Assembly (NCBI GenBank): GCA_964460845.1
Contig: CAYWRZ010000008.1
Span: 1-64,000, forward strand
DNA from: CAYWRZ01 sp964460845
GTDB lineage: Bacteria; Bacteroidota; Bacteroidia; Flavobacteriales_D; UBA2798
Direction of reading: 5' to 3'
Length of the DNA stretch: 64,000 nt
Of the stretch, positions 8,841-18,112 are shown in pieces (within the stretch, counting starts at the first letter, position 1; each line of letters starts with the position of its first letter). The notes beneath the pieces are model-generated. The model made no database searches. It had not been told where the DNA came from and worked only from the letters and a program-made list of their open reading frames with translations. Made by a program: the position numbers and the translations under genes.

Positions 8841-11800
8841 TTATTCACCCAGCATCAGGTTGCGAGCCTCGTTGCGCTTGTTGCCAAAACGGTACTCAAA
8901 ATCCTGTTCACCTTTGCTGCCTTTAAACTTCCGCTTGTCGTCTTTGGTTTCCTGCAACTGTTTGTTAAAATTATCATCCGATGCGCAGGCATCCATAACT
9001 TCATTCTTGTAGGTGAAATAATACCAGGTGTTGTCGTCTAACTGCAAAACTATGCTAAAAATATCACCTGTCCGACGTTTTTGTATTTTGATTCGCCCAT
9101 CGACGTACTTAAATAGCTGTTTTTTATACACATTGGCAATACCGATTTTGCTTGTAGAGATGAAAATATCTTCTCCGGGTACCCATTTCAGGGATACATC
9201 GGCAATTACCAGCGGTTTGTCGAGCTCGGATGGGAAACGCTTCACTTCGCCGTATAATCCGAGGTCGGCGATCATTTTATCCGACTTTTCGAGTCCTACC
9301 AGTTCCCTAAGCGCTTTTTCGTAGTTCGATTTGGTATAGTCGAAAGGCATCAGATCGGGGTAATTGATAAGCTTGTCGGCCATTTTCTCCATCGCATTTT
9401 CAGAAAAGGGAAAATCGAGCACGATAGCTACTTTCATGCTCATTTCGCCGGTAGCGGTATTTTGGGTCACGGTACCGATAGGAATTACCTTGAACTGACC
9501 GAAATTCGTACCGAAAGCGAGCTGTCCTTCACCCCGGATCTCACATTTCTCTTTGGCAAAAGCGACAAAATTACCGGGCAGGGTATGCTCTTTGAGCTTG
9601 TCTTCGCGAGCTATCTGATATTCCTGCGTGCGTTTGTCAAACACAAGGAATCCATCCGATTTCAGCACATCGGGATGCTCTTTTTTGCCTTTCAGACTGA
9701 GGAAAGAGGGATACACTGCCACCGAATCGGGATTGAGCGAGATACCCGAACCCAGGAAACCGCCTTCGTAATTGACCAAATCGGGTCCTACAGGAATACG
9801 GATATCGGCCGGATCGATCACCGCTTTAAAGCCGAACCAGCGCCGGTCTATGTCGGCACATTTATGCACAATGCGCGTAGCCCCGTCGAAATTAAGCCCT
9901 TTGTCGATGGCCTTGAGCTCTACTGCTCCCTTGTATTCAAAATTGGGACTGAGCATGAAGCGCTCTTCTTCGCTAATCTCGCCCCGCGCGTAGGTCTGGA
10001 AAGTGCTGTCGAGCGTAATGTTAGCAAAATGCACTTTCTGCTCCATTTTGTTTTCGTCGAGGTAAGAATAATCACCGGCGGCAGTATAACGGCGGCGCGC
10101 GGCAATATCGACCGTAGCGTTGTAGATGGAGTGGTATTTGGTGATATAGTTAGCCACGATGCGCGCGTTTTTCAGCGTTTCGATACGGGCTTTGCGCTGA
10201 ATGATGACGCGTTGGCTATCGGGATAAATACGGGCATCGGCCACGTTGATAAAATCGACTTCGTTGCAGGTGATTATTTTTTTACGAATATCGTAACGGG
10301 CTTTGGGTGCCATAAAGCGCAGCGAATCTTGCTCGGGATGCACCGAATAAAAATTAGAGCGGGCCAAATCGACATCGGTATCGATGGTAATATTGCCCGA
10401 AGCGGTTTTCCGCCCCGATTCAAGCTCAATCTCTTCCTGATCCATAAACCATTTGAAGCGATCCATGTAACAGATATACTGGTTTTCGGGAAATTCCACG
10501 AAGGTTTCGTCGCCGTTCGATTTGAAGTCGCCCAAGCGTTTCACAAAGTCAATGTTCGCGTTGACATTGTCGGTTTTAAAAGCCAAATCGCTGCCTCCAT
10601 CTGTATTTTTGAGTCTGAACGCCGAGGTATCGGCATTGATGTTTTTGGACTTGTATTTAAATACGCGCGAGCTAAGCTCGGCCGTACCGAAGTACATTCG
10701 TCCGCGGCCGGTCATCCCATCGGGGCGCAGCGCTGTGGTACCACGCATACGGGCATTGTCGTCGAAAAAATGAAGCAGCGAATCGCGCGACTGGGCGTAC
10801 ATCACTTTTTGTTTGGGCATATAGCGCACCAGCACGTTGCTTCCTTTTACCGAAGGGGTTTCGAGTGAAGCTTTCTGCTCGATATTGACGTACTGCTGTG
10901 CAATTCCGGTCAGCGAATCGGGGAAAAGGGTAAACTCGTCCGACTGCGCCGTAGCGGTCAAAAAATTGACCGAACCGTCGGCCTGTAAGCCTTTGTTGGA
11001 GAGGCGAATCTCATTTTTAAATACGGCCTTATCGCCATAAAGTGGCATTCCTCCCTCGGGTGCTTTACGTACAAATCCGAACGAATAATCCATCTGCACA
11101 CCGAGCTCTTCGCGGAACGTAGGGAATATTCCTGCCGAAGTCAGCTCGCCGGGAAAACGCTGGGCCAAAGGCTTAAAATTATCGAGGCTGTCCATTACAA
11201 ACGGATCGACCTTAAAATAAAAAGCAGTGCTGTCGTACACACCTCTGTAAATCGACTTGTCGTTGTAATAGACGTAAGTATGTTTGGACGAAGTAAGCAC
11301 GGGGTATTCGGAATAGCCTTTTTTGAGTCCCGATTTGTTGTCGTTCCCGTCGATCGCAATATGGCCTTCCACTCCTCGAATCACAGAACGTACGCGCTGC
11401 TGACCTCCTTCTTTTCTATCAAAAGGCGGCACGCGCAGGCGCATGGAGTCGCACTGCTTGAGATCGATGCGATAATCGGCGTAGCTGAAGAAAAAATCTT
11501 TCCCGAAAAATTCGGTATTCCCGGCGTTGATGATTCCTGAAAACTTCATATCACGGTTTTTCCGCACTATCAGTTCCTGCCGGTCGGGGTAAATGCGCAC
11601 AAACTGAGAATCGCTCAGCACCACCCGTTTGACACCGCGTATCAGCAGCTCGTTGGTTTCGAGATTAAGCAGGGCGTTGCTCTGTCCTTCCACTTCCGAA
11701 TCGATTTCGATGGGGTCGTAATCTATTTTTTTGTTATAGGCTTTGATGTAATCCGAAAGTTTTTTCTTCACGCTGATGGTGCGCAAGTCGGGGTCGTAAG

Positions 11801-13277
11801 AGAGGAAACCTCCGCTATTGAGTATGCCTATCACGCCCATTATCTGTTCGGTGGTTCGGCCCATAAAACTGGCCACCTCGGAAAGTTCCAGCTCGCTGGT
11901 ATCTTTGCGTATCGAAAACTGCTCGATAGGGATCATCGGATGCACGCGATCCATTCCCTGAATTTCGTTGTACTTTTTGCCGCTAAAATAATTCGACGAT
12001 TCGAAACGTGCGGTTTTATCGGTACTGCCGAACATAGGCCCCAGTTCGATAGCCGGGTCACCCACTTTCCATTGCAGCGACTCGAAATACATTTCGAGGT
12101 TGTGGTAGGTGTTGAAAAAAGGGCTTTGTGAAAACCCTTCGCGGCTACGGGTAAAAATGACTTTATGCTCTTTCTTCTGGTATTTAAAACGCAGATAGGG
12201 ATGAGAAATAGAATCTTTTTCGAGGTAAATCACCATTTGTGCACGTTCGGCATCGATGGCTTCGGGTTTGATAGCGAAAAGCACAGAACTGGCCTGCATG
12301 AATTTTTTCCCGTTGCGGTAAAAGAAAATATGTGCCATTTCCTGCGGCAAGCCGTATCCCATCAGACTGGCACCTTGCATAGAAAAGCCTCCGTCGTAAT
12401 CGATACCGGGGAAAATATCTTTGATGAACAGCCGTTTGGAATAAGACTGAAACTGGGGGAAAATGGCGGCTTTGGTTTCGGCACGCGCCATGCTTCTTTC
12501 CTGCAAACGCCCCAAAAGCGGGGTATCAAAATAGGGTGTATAAAATCTGACCGAATCGGCATTAAACGCAGAAGTACGCAGGGTAATCGCATAATTCTTC
12601 AACTCTGCGTAGGTCTCTTCGGGTCGAAGTCCGGCCCTTTCCCAGGTTACGGTACCCCCTCTACCTTCCCAGCTTCCCCTAAGGGGTAAGAGTACTCCCG
12701 AGGTTTTGTGTATCACCGAGCTATCGTTTTTGGCATTGCATATCAGATCGACACCTTCGAAAGTCACAAGGGGTGTTTTGTCGTAGCTAAACGCAAAAAA
12801 GCTGTTTCCGGAATATTTCCAGACTAATGAATTGGAATGATAAATCGCTTTTTCGGTGAAGAAATAGTAAGAAAAGGTGAGAAATTCAGGCAGGTGTTTT
12901 TTGTCGCGCGCATCGAAAGTATGCCTCAATGTTTCGTTCCAACCGGGGTACACGTGTTGAAACAGATTGTTGGCACCCATGTATTTTACAGATGCGATAT
13001 AGCCTAAAAATTCGGGAAAGACCTTGACTTTTTTCGCAGCCAGCATATTGGAAGTGCGGTACACGTCATTTTTTACGTTATCGGGAAGCGTATTCCACAC
13101 GGGTAAAAATTCCTGCACGATAATTTTAGCTTCTTTTTTATCAAACTGCTGCCCCAGGTAATCCTGAAGCTGCACAGGGAATTTCACCGGATCGGCGGTA
13201 AACAGATCCTGCGCACGAAGTGTGGTGATACCACTACACAGTATTACTAAAAAAGAAAAAAGCTTAGCCAAACGCAT
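8841..13277 (-). CDS. Very large exported protein of unknown function (1478 residues)
   Basis: I do not recognise a named domain. The protein starts with a clear signal peptide (hydrophobic SFLVILCSGITTL, cleavage near RAQ) and has no lipobox or T9SS sorting domain, so it is predicted periplasmic or outer-membrane. After an alpha-rich first 130 residues it appears mostly beta, with recurring short stretches such as RIYPDRQELIVRKN, FSGIINAGNTEFFGKDF and RIYPDSQRVIIQRKA spaced through the chain, which could suggest repeated beta-jellyroll or OstA/LptA-like strands; that is speculation. It is embedded in the housekeeping operon, 4 bases after prmA and 9 before plsY. Large proteins of this kind occur in other Bacteroidota as conserved hypotheticals, from memory. 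Confidence 0.8.
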   Translation of the reverse strand: MRLAKLFSFLVILCSGITTLRAQDLFTADPVKFPVQLQDYLGQQFDKKEAKIIVQEFLPVWNTLPDNVKNDVYRTSNMLAAKKVKVFPEFLGYIASVKYMGANNLFQHVYPGWNETLRHTFDARDKKHLPEFLTFSYYFFTEKAIYHSNSLVWKYSGNSFFAFSYDKTPLVTFEGVDLICNAKNDSSVIHKTSGVLLPLRGSWEGRGGTVTWERAGLRPEETYAELKNYAITLRTSAFNADSVRFYTPYFDTPLLGRLQERSMARAETKAAIFPQFQSYSKRLFIKDIFPGIDYDGGFSMQGASLMGYGLPQEMAHIFFYRNGKKFMQASSVLFAIKPEAIDAERAQMVIYLEKDSISHPYLRFKYQKKEHKVIFTRSREGFSQSPFFNTYHNLEMYFESLQWKVGDPAIELGPMFGSTDKTARFESSNYFSGKKYNEIQGMDRVHPMIPIEQFSIRKDTSELELSEVASFMGRTTEQIMGVIGILNSGGFLSYDPDLRTISVKKKLSDYIKAYNKKIDYDPIEIDSEVEGQSNALLNLETNELLIRGVKRVVLSDSQFVRIYPDRQELIVRKNRDMKFSGIINAGNTEFFGKDFFFSYADYRIDLKQCDSMRLRVPPFDRKEGGQQRVRSVIRGVEGHIAIDGNDNKSGLKKGYSEYPVLTSSKHTYVYYNDKSIYRGVYDSTAFYFKVDPFVMDSLDNFKPLAQRFPGELTSAGIFPTFREELGVQMDYSFGFVRKAPEGGMPLYGDKAVFKNEIRLSNKGLQADGSVNFLTATAQSDEFTLFPDSLTGIAQQYVNIEQKASLETPSVKGSNVLVRYMPKQKVMYAQSRDSLLHFFDDNARMRGTTALRPDGMTGRGRMYFGTAELSSRVFKYKSKNINADTSAFRLKNTDGGSDLAFKTDNVNANIDFVKRLGDFKSNGDETFVEFPENQYICYMDRFKWFMDQEEIELESGRKTASGNITIDTDVDLARSNFYSVHPEQDSLRFMAPKARYDIRKKIITCNEVDFINVADARIYPDSQRVIIQRKARIETLKNARIVANYITKYHSIYNATVDIAARRRYTAAGDYSYLDENKMEQKVHFANITLDSTFQTYARGEISEEERFMLSPNFEYKGAVELKAIDKGLNFDGATRIVHKCADIDRRWFGFKAVIDPADIRIPVGPDLVNYEGGFLGSGISLNPDSVAVYPSFLSLKGKKEHPDVLKSDGFLVFDKRTQEYQIAREDKLKEHTLPGNFVAFAKEKCEIRGEGQLAFGTNFGQFKVIPIGTVTQNTATGEMSMKVAIVLDFPFSENAMEKMADKLINYPDLMPFDYTKSNYEKALRELVGLEKSDKMIADLGLYGEVKRFPSELDKPLVIADVSLKWVPGEDIFISTSKIGIANVYKKQLFKYVDGRIKIQKRRTGDIFSIVLQLDDNTWYYFTYKNEVMDACASDDNFNKQLQETKDDKRKFKGSKGEQDFEYRFGNKRNEARNLMLGE

Positions 13278-13281
13278 CCCT

Positions 13282-14112
13282 TTACTTTTTAAATCCGAGC
13301 AATGCCCAATTGTTTTTTTCGTGTTGTCCTGCCAGAGACAAACCCAGCGATTGGGCTTTTTCGGTGATCAGCGGAATATCGGTGGTGAAAATTCCGCTTA
13401 GCAGCAAAATCCCCTCGGTTTCGAGCGCTTCTGCGTACACCGGCAAGTCGGCCAGTAACACATTGCGATTGATATTGGCTAAGATAACCTGAAATGAACG
13501 GCCAGGCAACAATTGTGCGTCTCCTTTTTCCACAAGGATGCCTGAAGTATCGTTCAATTCTATGTTTTCCAATGTATTGCGATAAGACCATTCGTCGATA
13601 TCAATAGCGGTAGTCGCCGCAGCGCCCAGCTTACGTGCCAGTATGGCCAAAATACCGGTTCCGCAGCCCATATCCAGCACGGTTTTTCCGCTCAGCGGAA
13701 TATCCAGCATTTTACGTGCCATAAGCCAGGTGGTCTCATGATGCCCGGTGCCAAACGACATTTGAGGTTGTATAAGCAGCCTGAGCCGATAGGGTTTATC
13801 GAGCGTATGAAAAGGTGCGCAGATGATGCATTCGGAGCTGACTTCTATCGGTTGAAAATGCGCTTCCCATTCGGCGTTCCAGTTGCGTTCGGCAATGGCT
13901 TCGGTGGTATAGGAAAAGGTAAACGCCTCTTTATACTGTTCTGCCAGCGCTTCTATCTGCTTTGTATCGGGTGCAGGTTCCGGAATGTAGGCATGGAGTC
14001 CTTCGGGTGTTTCTTCAAAGCTGTCGAAACCGAGCTCTCCAAGTTCGTATATCAGAATGTCGCGGCCGGGCAGCAGGGGTTGCACGGTAAACGAATAGCG
14101 TAGGTAGTTCAT
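13282..14112 (-). CDS. prmA: PrmA, ribosomal protein L11 methyltransferase
   Basis: A 276-residue cytosolic SAM-dependent methyltransferase that trimethylates ribosomal protein L11. The N-terminal substrate-recognition domain is followed by the PrmA signature MSFGTGHHETTWLM and SAM-binding motif I, VLDMGCGTGILAILA. NINRNVLL near residue 210 matches the NI/LxxxxL motif IV of the family. It lies 2 bases after tpiA and 4 bases before the 1478-residue gene, so all three are almost certainly co-transcribed. tpiA-prmA order is common in Bacteroidota. Confidence 0.96.
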   Translation of the reverse strand: MNYLRYSFTVQPLLPGRDILIYELGELGFDSFEETPEGLHAYIPEPAPDTKQIEALAEQYKEAFTFSYTTEAIAERNWNAEWEAHFQPIEVSSECIICAPFHTLDKPYRLRLLIQPQMSFGTGHHETTWLMARKMLDIPLSGKTVLDMGCGTGILAILARKLGAAATTAIDIDEWSYRNTLENIELNDTSGILVEKGDAQLLPGRSFQVILANINRNVLLADLPVYAEALETEGILLLSGIFTTDIPLITEKAQSLGLSLAGQHEKNNWALLGFKK

Positions 14113-14114
14113 GC

Positions 14115-14882
14115 CTAACGGGTAGCTTGAATGATGGCCAAAAATTCGGCAGCCTGTAAGGAGGCACCTCCTACGAGTCCGCCGTCCACATTTTCTCCGG
14201 CAAAAAGATCGGCGGCATTGGAGGCGTTACAGCTTCCGCCGTAAAGAATACTGAGTTGCGCCGCCGTTTCTTCACCGGCAATGGCATGGATACGCTGCCG
14301 TATAAAAGCGTGCATTTCTTCGGCTTGTGCGGGGGTGGCGGTCAGGCCGGTGCCGATAGCCCAAACCGGTTCGTACGCGACAATTACACGCGTTATCGAA
14401 GGGGCATCGAGGGGCAGCAAAGCGGCATCGATCTGCCGTTCTACCCAGCGAAAATGAGCTTGTTGGTTGCGTACATCGAGGGGTTCGCCCACGCAGAGCA
14501 CAGCGGTTAATCCGGCATCGAGCACGGCCTTCAGCTTACGGGCCACGATTTCGTCGGTTTCACCAAAAAGCGAACGGCGTTCCGAATGGCCTACGAGGCA
14601 ATATTCGGCTCCGGCGGCTTTCAGCATGGCGGGCGAAATTTCACCGGTATAGGCTCCTTTTTCTTCGAAATGACAGTGTTGTGCACCCACCCCTATTCTT
14701 CCTTCGGCGGCAGCCCGCGAGGCCAGCTCGGGCACCGACAAAAAGGGTGGAAAAAGCAGTACGCGGGTTTCGGAAGGAAATTGATCGCGTGTGGTATGCA
14801 ATTCTTCAAAAAGCGAACGGGCCGTAAGAAGTGTGGTGTTCATCTTCCAGTTGCCCGCCACGGTTTTGTGTCTTCTACTCAT
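14115..14882 (-). CDS. tpiA: Triosephosphate isomerase
   Basis: Glycolytic/gluconeogenic enzyme interconverting dihydroxyacetone phosphate and glyceraldehyde-3-phosphate. The N-terminal Lys of AGNWKMN, the catalytic His in VGHSERR, the catalytic Glu in VAYEPVWAIGTG (loop 6 follows) and ILYGGS / GGLVGGASL phosphate-binding loops are all present. I chose the ATG at 14882 (protein begins MSRRHKTVAGNW, 255 residues); an in-frame TTG at 14897 would add five residues not expected in the family. It sits between the DoxX-like gene (39 bases upstream) and prmA (2 bases downstream). Confidence 0.97.
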   Translation of the reverse strand: MSRRHKTVAGNWKMNTTLLTARSLFEELHTTRDQFPSETRVLLFPPFLSVPELASRAAAEGRIGVGAQHCHFEEKGAYTGEISPAMLKAAGAEYCLVGHSERRSLFGETDEIVARKLKAVLDAGLTAVLCVGEPLDVRNQQAHFRWVERQIDAALLPLDAPSITRVIVAYEPVWAIGTGLTATPAQAEEMHAFIRQRIHAIAGEETAAQLSILYGGSCNASNAADLFAGENVDGGLVGGASLQAAEFLAIIQATR

Positions 14883-14921
14883 CAGGTTTAGGGTCAAAAT
14901 TCGGCAGGGTTACGCAAATAG

Positions 14922-16574
14922 TTAAGGGGTAGCCTTACTGATGCGTGCCTGCGCGTTTTCAAAAGAAGGAATGGCCGTCGATGGCCAGTTGGCTATCACG
15001 GTACCGCGATCGAGGTAAATCAGTCCGGCATTACTGCGAATCATGGTTTTGAGCACTTTTTCGTCGCTGCTGTAAAAAGGCAGGGTAAGCGAATGTGCGG
15101 CTCTTTTTTCGGCCAGCAGCTTAGCGCCCGAAGCGGTCAGTCCTATTACGGGTATTCCGGCCGTTTCGGCTTTTTGAGCCAGCGCATTAATTTTGGGCCA
15201 GGCAGCCGTATTTGCCGAGGCAAGGTCGTAGCTCACTACGAGAAACACTTTATCGAGCGCCAGTATGGATTCGGTCAGATCTTCACCCTCGGGCGAGGTC
15301 ACACTGAAATCGCGGGCAGCGGCCTCTTTTCCTTTTTCGATAATATCGGTGCGAAAGTCGAGGTAATCCCATTCTACGTCGTAGTTGGGTGGAAATTCGG
15401 TAAACTCTTTTTCTTCGCCGGTCGTTTTATGCTTGAGGCGGTAATAGAACACCTGCTTATCGGGAATGTCGATGCGTTCTTCCGGAATATTTTTACCGAT
15501 GGCATAAGGCCTGAAATCTTTTACCGGAAGGTAATACATACAATACAGCGTAAATCCGAAAGCGAGTATAGAAACACCTATGGCGATGGTCCATTCGGCA
15601 CCTAAGGCACGCGGATAAAAACGCTTGAGCAGCAAGTACAGCAATACTGCGGCTAAGAGGAACCAAAGGGGGAAGAGCCAGCCGAAGAGTCCGCCCGAGA
15701 ACAGCCCCACAGCCAGCAGTGCCAGCGGAAGCAGTATCTGATCGTCGCGACGGTTATTAAGCCTTATATGTGCCTGCTGCACGAGCAATACCAGCACATA
15801 CCAGCCTACGAAGAGATCTTTGTAAAACGATTCCCAGGGGGTAAGCGAACGCCCTACCGAACCTTTGAGGGCATCGCCGAAGCAACCGCAATCGTTGACA
15901 CATTCGCGGCCGAATTGAGTAGCGCCCAGCGAGTCGAGGCGGGCCTTACAATCGGCGATGGCACGTTGCTCTTCGGGCGTGTAAGTATCGTCTATCTCGT
16001 CGTAAATATAATGCTGGTAATCGCCGCAGGCAGTACGTATCTCGGCGTCTTTGGCCACGCGATCGGCCGAAAAAGCGTCGCGGCTCTCGTTGCAGGAAGC
16101 GGTATAAAAGGTAAGCCAGGCAAAAAATAGCGTCATCGCAAACAGCACCCATGAGGTAAGTCTTGCTTTTCCGCCAAAGAGCACCGCCAGTCCCAGCACC
16201 ACTTCGATCGAAGCGATGATCACCGCCAGCGGCAGGGCATAATCGTGAAAAGAAGCCCAAAAGGAACCCAGCGAATCTTCGCGGAAATATTCTTCGAGCT
16301 TATAGCCGAAGCCACGCGGGTCGTTGGCCTTGATAAGCCCCGACACTACAAACAGCGCACCGACCACAATGCGGGAAAGGATCGTAGCCCCCTGCATCCC
16401 TTTTGAACCCGAGAGGAACAAGATTCCCAACAGGGCGGCACTGGCAGCCGACATCCAGTAGATATGAAACTCGTCGGCTATTTTTTCGCGGGTAAAGCCG
16501 AGATAAATCATTACAAGACCTATCAGCAGCAGGGCTATGCCAGACAAGCCACGGAGGGAAAGCAATTGTTTCAT
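14922..16574 (-). CDS. BT_3928-type DoxX-family membrane protein with thioredoxin-like C-terminus
   Basis: A 550-residue polytopic inner-membrane protein matching the BT_3928 family. The N-terminal half has about eight hydrophobic segments with the DoxX/MauE-like pattern (LSRIVVGALFVVSGLIKAND) and the Cys-rich signature VNDCGCFGD followed by LTPWESFYKDL. The last third (about residues 390-545) looks like a thioredoxin-fold domain in the periplasm, but I see no CxxC pair, so a redox role is uncertain. Biochemical function unknown. Its place between DUF1599 and tpiA, with folP divergent, is a familiar Bacteroidota arrangement, which supports the call. Confidence 0.85.
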   Translation of the reverse strand: MKQLLSLRGLSGIALLLIGLVMIYLGFTREKIADEFHIYWMSAASAALLGILFLSGSKGMQGATILSRIVVGALFVVSGLIKANDPRGFGYKLEEYFREDSLGSFWASFHDYALPLAVIIASIEVVLGLAVLFGGKARLTSWVLFAMTLFFAWLTFYTASCNESRDAFSADRVAKDAEIRTACGDYQHYIYDEIDDTYTPEEQRAIADCKARLDSLGATQFGRECVNDCGCFGDALKGSVGRSLTPWESFYKDLFVGWYVLVLLVQQAHIRLNNRRDDQILLPLALLAVGLFSGGLFGWLFPLWFLLAAVLLYLLLKRFYPRALGAEWTIAIGVSILAFGFTLYCMYYLPVKDFRPYAIGKNIPEERIDIPDKQVFYYRLKHKTTGEEKEFTEFPPNYDVEWDYLDFRTDIIEKGKEAAARDFSVTSPEGEDLTESILALDKVFLVVSYDLASANTAAWPKINALAQKAETAGIPVIGLTASGAKLLAEKRAAHSLTLPFYSSDEKVLKTMIRSNAGLIYLDRGTVIANWPSTAIPSFENAQARISKATP

Positions 16575-16644
16575 GTTGTGATCCGGTTAAGATGTCCGCT
16601 AAAATAACTTTCCTTCGAAACGGCGGAACAGGTTTAACAAGTTT

Positions 16645-17190
16645 TTAACGCCGTGCTTCTTCCAGTCGGATTAAAGCAAAAATAGCATAATTCACCATAT
16701 CGAGGTAATTGGCATCTATCCCTTCAGATACCAGCGTTTTACCCTGATTGTCTTCAATCTGCCGTATGCGCAAAATTTTCATCAGGATAAGATCGGTGAG
16801 GGACGAAATGCGCATTTGCCGCCAGGCTTCGCCGTAATCGTGATTTTTGCTTTCCATAAGCGTTTTGGCACGGAGCGTCATCCGGTTAAACAGCTCGAGC
16901 GCTTGTTCGGCCGGCAGCGCAATTTCTTCTTCGCTCCCCAGCTCAAGCTGTACCAGGGCCATAACAGAATAGTTCACTATCCCGATAAATTCGGACTCGA
17001 TCCCCTCTTCTACTTTCGAAATGCCTTTTTCTTCGATGGTACGAATGCGACGGGCTTTGATATAAATCTGATCGGTCAGCGACGAGGTGCGCAAAATACG
17101 CCAGGCACTTCCGTAATCGTGTGTTTTTTTGACAAAAATATCGCGGCATTTTTCGAGGGCCGCATCGTATTGTGTGGACGTCTGCTGCAT
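16645..17190 (-). CDS. DUF1599 (Nmad1) protein with two internal repeats
   Basis: A 181-residue cytosolic protein made of two homologous halves. Each half carries KxxDYGxAWR followed by SSLTDxIxxKxxRIRxIE and a final NYxxxALxxLE: KTHDYGSAWRILRTSSLTD in the first and NHDYGEAWRQMRISSLTD in the second. This is the DUF1599 family, also called nucleotide modification associated domain 1; the actual reaction is not known to me. It is first in the long minus-strand train and divergent from folP. The gene is ubiquitous beside folP and BT_3928 in Bacteroidota, suggesting a housekeeping function. Confidence 0.88.
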   Translation of the reverse strand: MQQTSTQYDAALEKCRDIFVKKTHDYGSAWRILRTSSLTDQIYIKARRIRTIEEKGISKVEEGIESEFIGIVNYSVMALVQLELGSEEEIALPAEQALELFNRMTLRAKTLMESKNHDYGEAWRQMRISSLTDLILMKILRIRQIEDNQGKTLVSEGIDANYLDMVNYAIFALIRLEEARR

Positions 17191-17209
17191 GGGCTTTCGA
17201 CAATTGGCT

Positions 17210-17247
17210 TATCTTTCGGAAAATTCCGAAGAACTTGGCGAAAGATA
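17210..17247. promoter_or_regulatory. Inverted repeat between DUF1599 and folP, probable divergent -7 elements
   Basis: TATCTTTCG (17210-17218) and its exact reverse complement CGAAAGATA (17239-17247) are separated by 20 bases. Each reads outward as a near-match to the -7 element TAnnTTTG with the last T/G changed. The plus-strand copy would start transcription just before the TTG at 17235 proposed for folP; the minus-strand copy lies 49 bases upstream of the DUF1599 ATG. It could equally be an operator. No convincing -33 TTG partners are seen. Confidence 0.35.
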
Positions 17248-18104
17248 CAGTTTTTTACGGTTCCCCTTTTTTCCGTGCGGGCAAGAAACTTATTCGTGCG
17301 GAACGACCGTTGGTGATGGGTATTCTTAACCTGACGCCCGACAGCTTTTATGCCGGAAGTCGCTTAAAAAACATAGAAGCTGCGCTGGAAAAGGCCCGGC
17401 AGATGATTGCCGAAGGTGCCGATCTGCTGGATGTAGGCGGGTATTCGAGCCGACCGGGGGCAGCGCACATTGCTGAAGCGGAAGAGCTCGACAGGGTGAT
17501 ACCTGTGATAGAGGCGCTATGTGCTGCGTTGCCCGACATTCCGGTTTCGATCGACACGTTCCGGAGCCGGGTGGCTCAGGCAGCAGTAAATGCGGGAGCG
17601 ACACTTATCAACGATATTGGCGGTGGGCGACTCGACCCCGATATGTTTGCCACGGTAGCAGCCCTGCAAGTGCCTTATATCCTGATGCACAGTAAAGGCA
17701 CCCCGCAAACCATGCAAGACAATCCGCAGTACGACGATCTGATCGGGGAAATGATCCGCTATTTTTCGGAGAAAATCGGTCAACTGCACCGCTTAGGTGT
17801 AAACGATATCTGGATTGATCCGGGCATCGGTTTCGGGAAAACGACAGCCGGTAATTTCCAGCTAATCCGCGAGCTGGATCGCCTGAAAATACTCGAAAAA
17901 CCACTCTTAATAGGCGTATCGAGAAAATCGTTTATCCGGCAGGCCCTCGGTGTAGAAACAAGCGACAGTCTCAACGGCAGTACCGTGATGCACACAGCTG
18001 CACTGCTCAACGGTGCTTCGGTATTGCGCGTACACGATGTAAAAGAAGCAAAGGAAGCTGTAAAGCTTATCAGCGCTTACCACTCCTGTGCTGAAGAAAA
18101 CTGA
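17235..18104 (+). CDS. folP: Dihydropteroate synthase
   Basis: Cytosolic folate-pathway enzyme joining p-aminobenzoate to 6-hydroxymethyl-dihydropterin diphosphate; target of sulfonamides. Signature motifs are complete: MGILNLTPDSFYAG, GADLLDVGGYSSRPG, PVSIDTFRS, LINDIGGG, WIDPGIGFGKT and LIGVSRKSF. The frame is open back to a GTG at 17172, but that would overlap the divergent DUF1599 gene and lie upstream of the likely promoter; the TTG at 17235 gives a protein beginning (M)AKDTVFYGSPFF of 289 residues, close to family length. Start is uncertain, identity is not. The convergent thioesterase gene ends 8 bases beyond its stop. Confidence 0.93.
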   Translation: MAKDTVFYGSPFFRAGKKLIRAERPLVMGILNLTPDSFYAGSRLKNIEAALEKARQMIAEGADLLDVGGYSSRPGAAHIAEAEELDRVIPVIEALCAALPDIPVSIDTFRSRVAQAAVNAGATLINDIGGGRLDPDMFATVAALQVPYILMHSKGTPQTMQDNPQYDDLIGEMIRYFSEKIGQLHRLGVNDIWIDPGIGFGKTTAGNFQLIRELDRLKILEKPLLIGVSRKSFIRQALGVETSDSLNGSTVMHTAALLNGASVLRVHDVKEAKEAVKLISAYHSCAEEN

Positions 18105-18112
18105 TTAAATAT

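Noticed and set aside
9462..10868. Long open frame (468 codons) on the plus strand inside the 1478-residue gene
   Set aside because: It is antisense to a gene with signal peptide and normal operon context, its translation lacks any recognisable motif, and long antisense frames arise from codon bias in this GC range.
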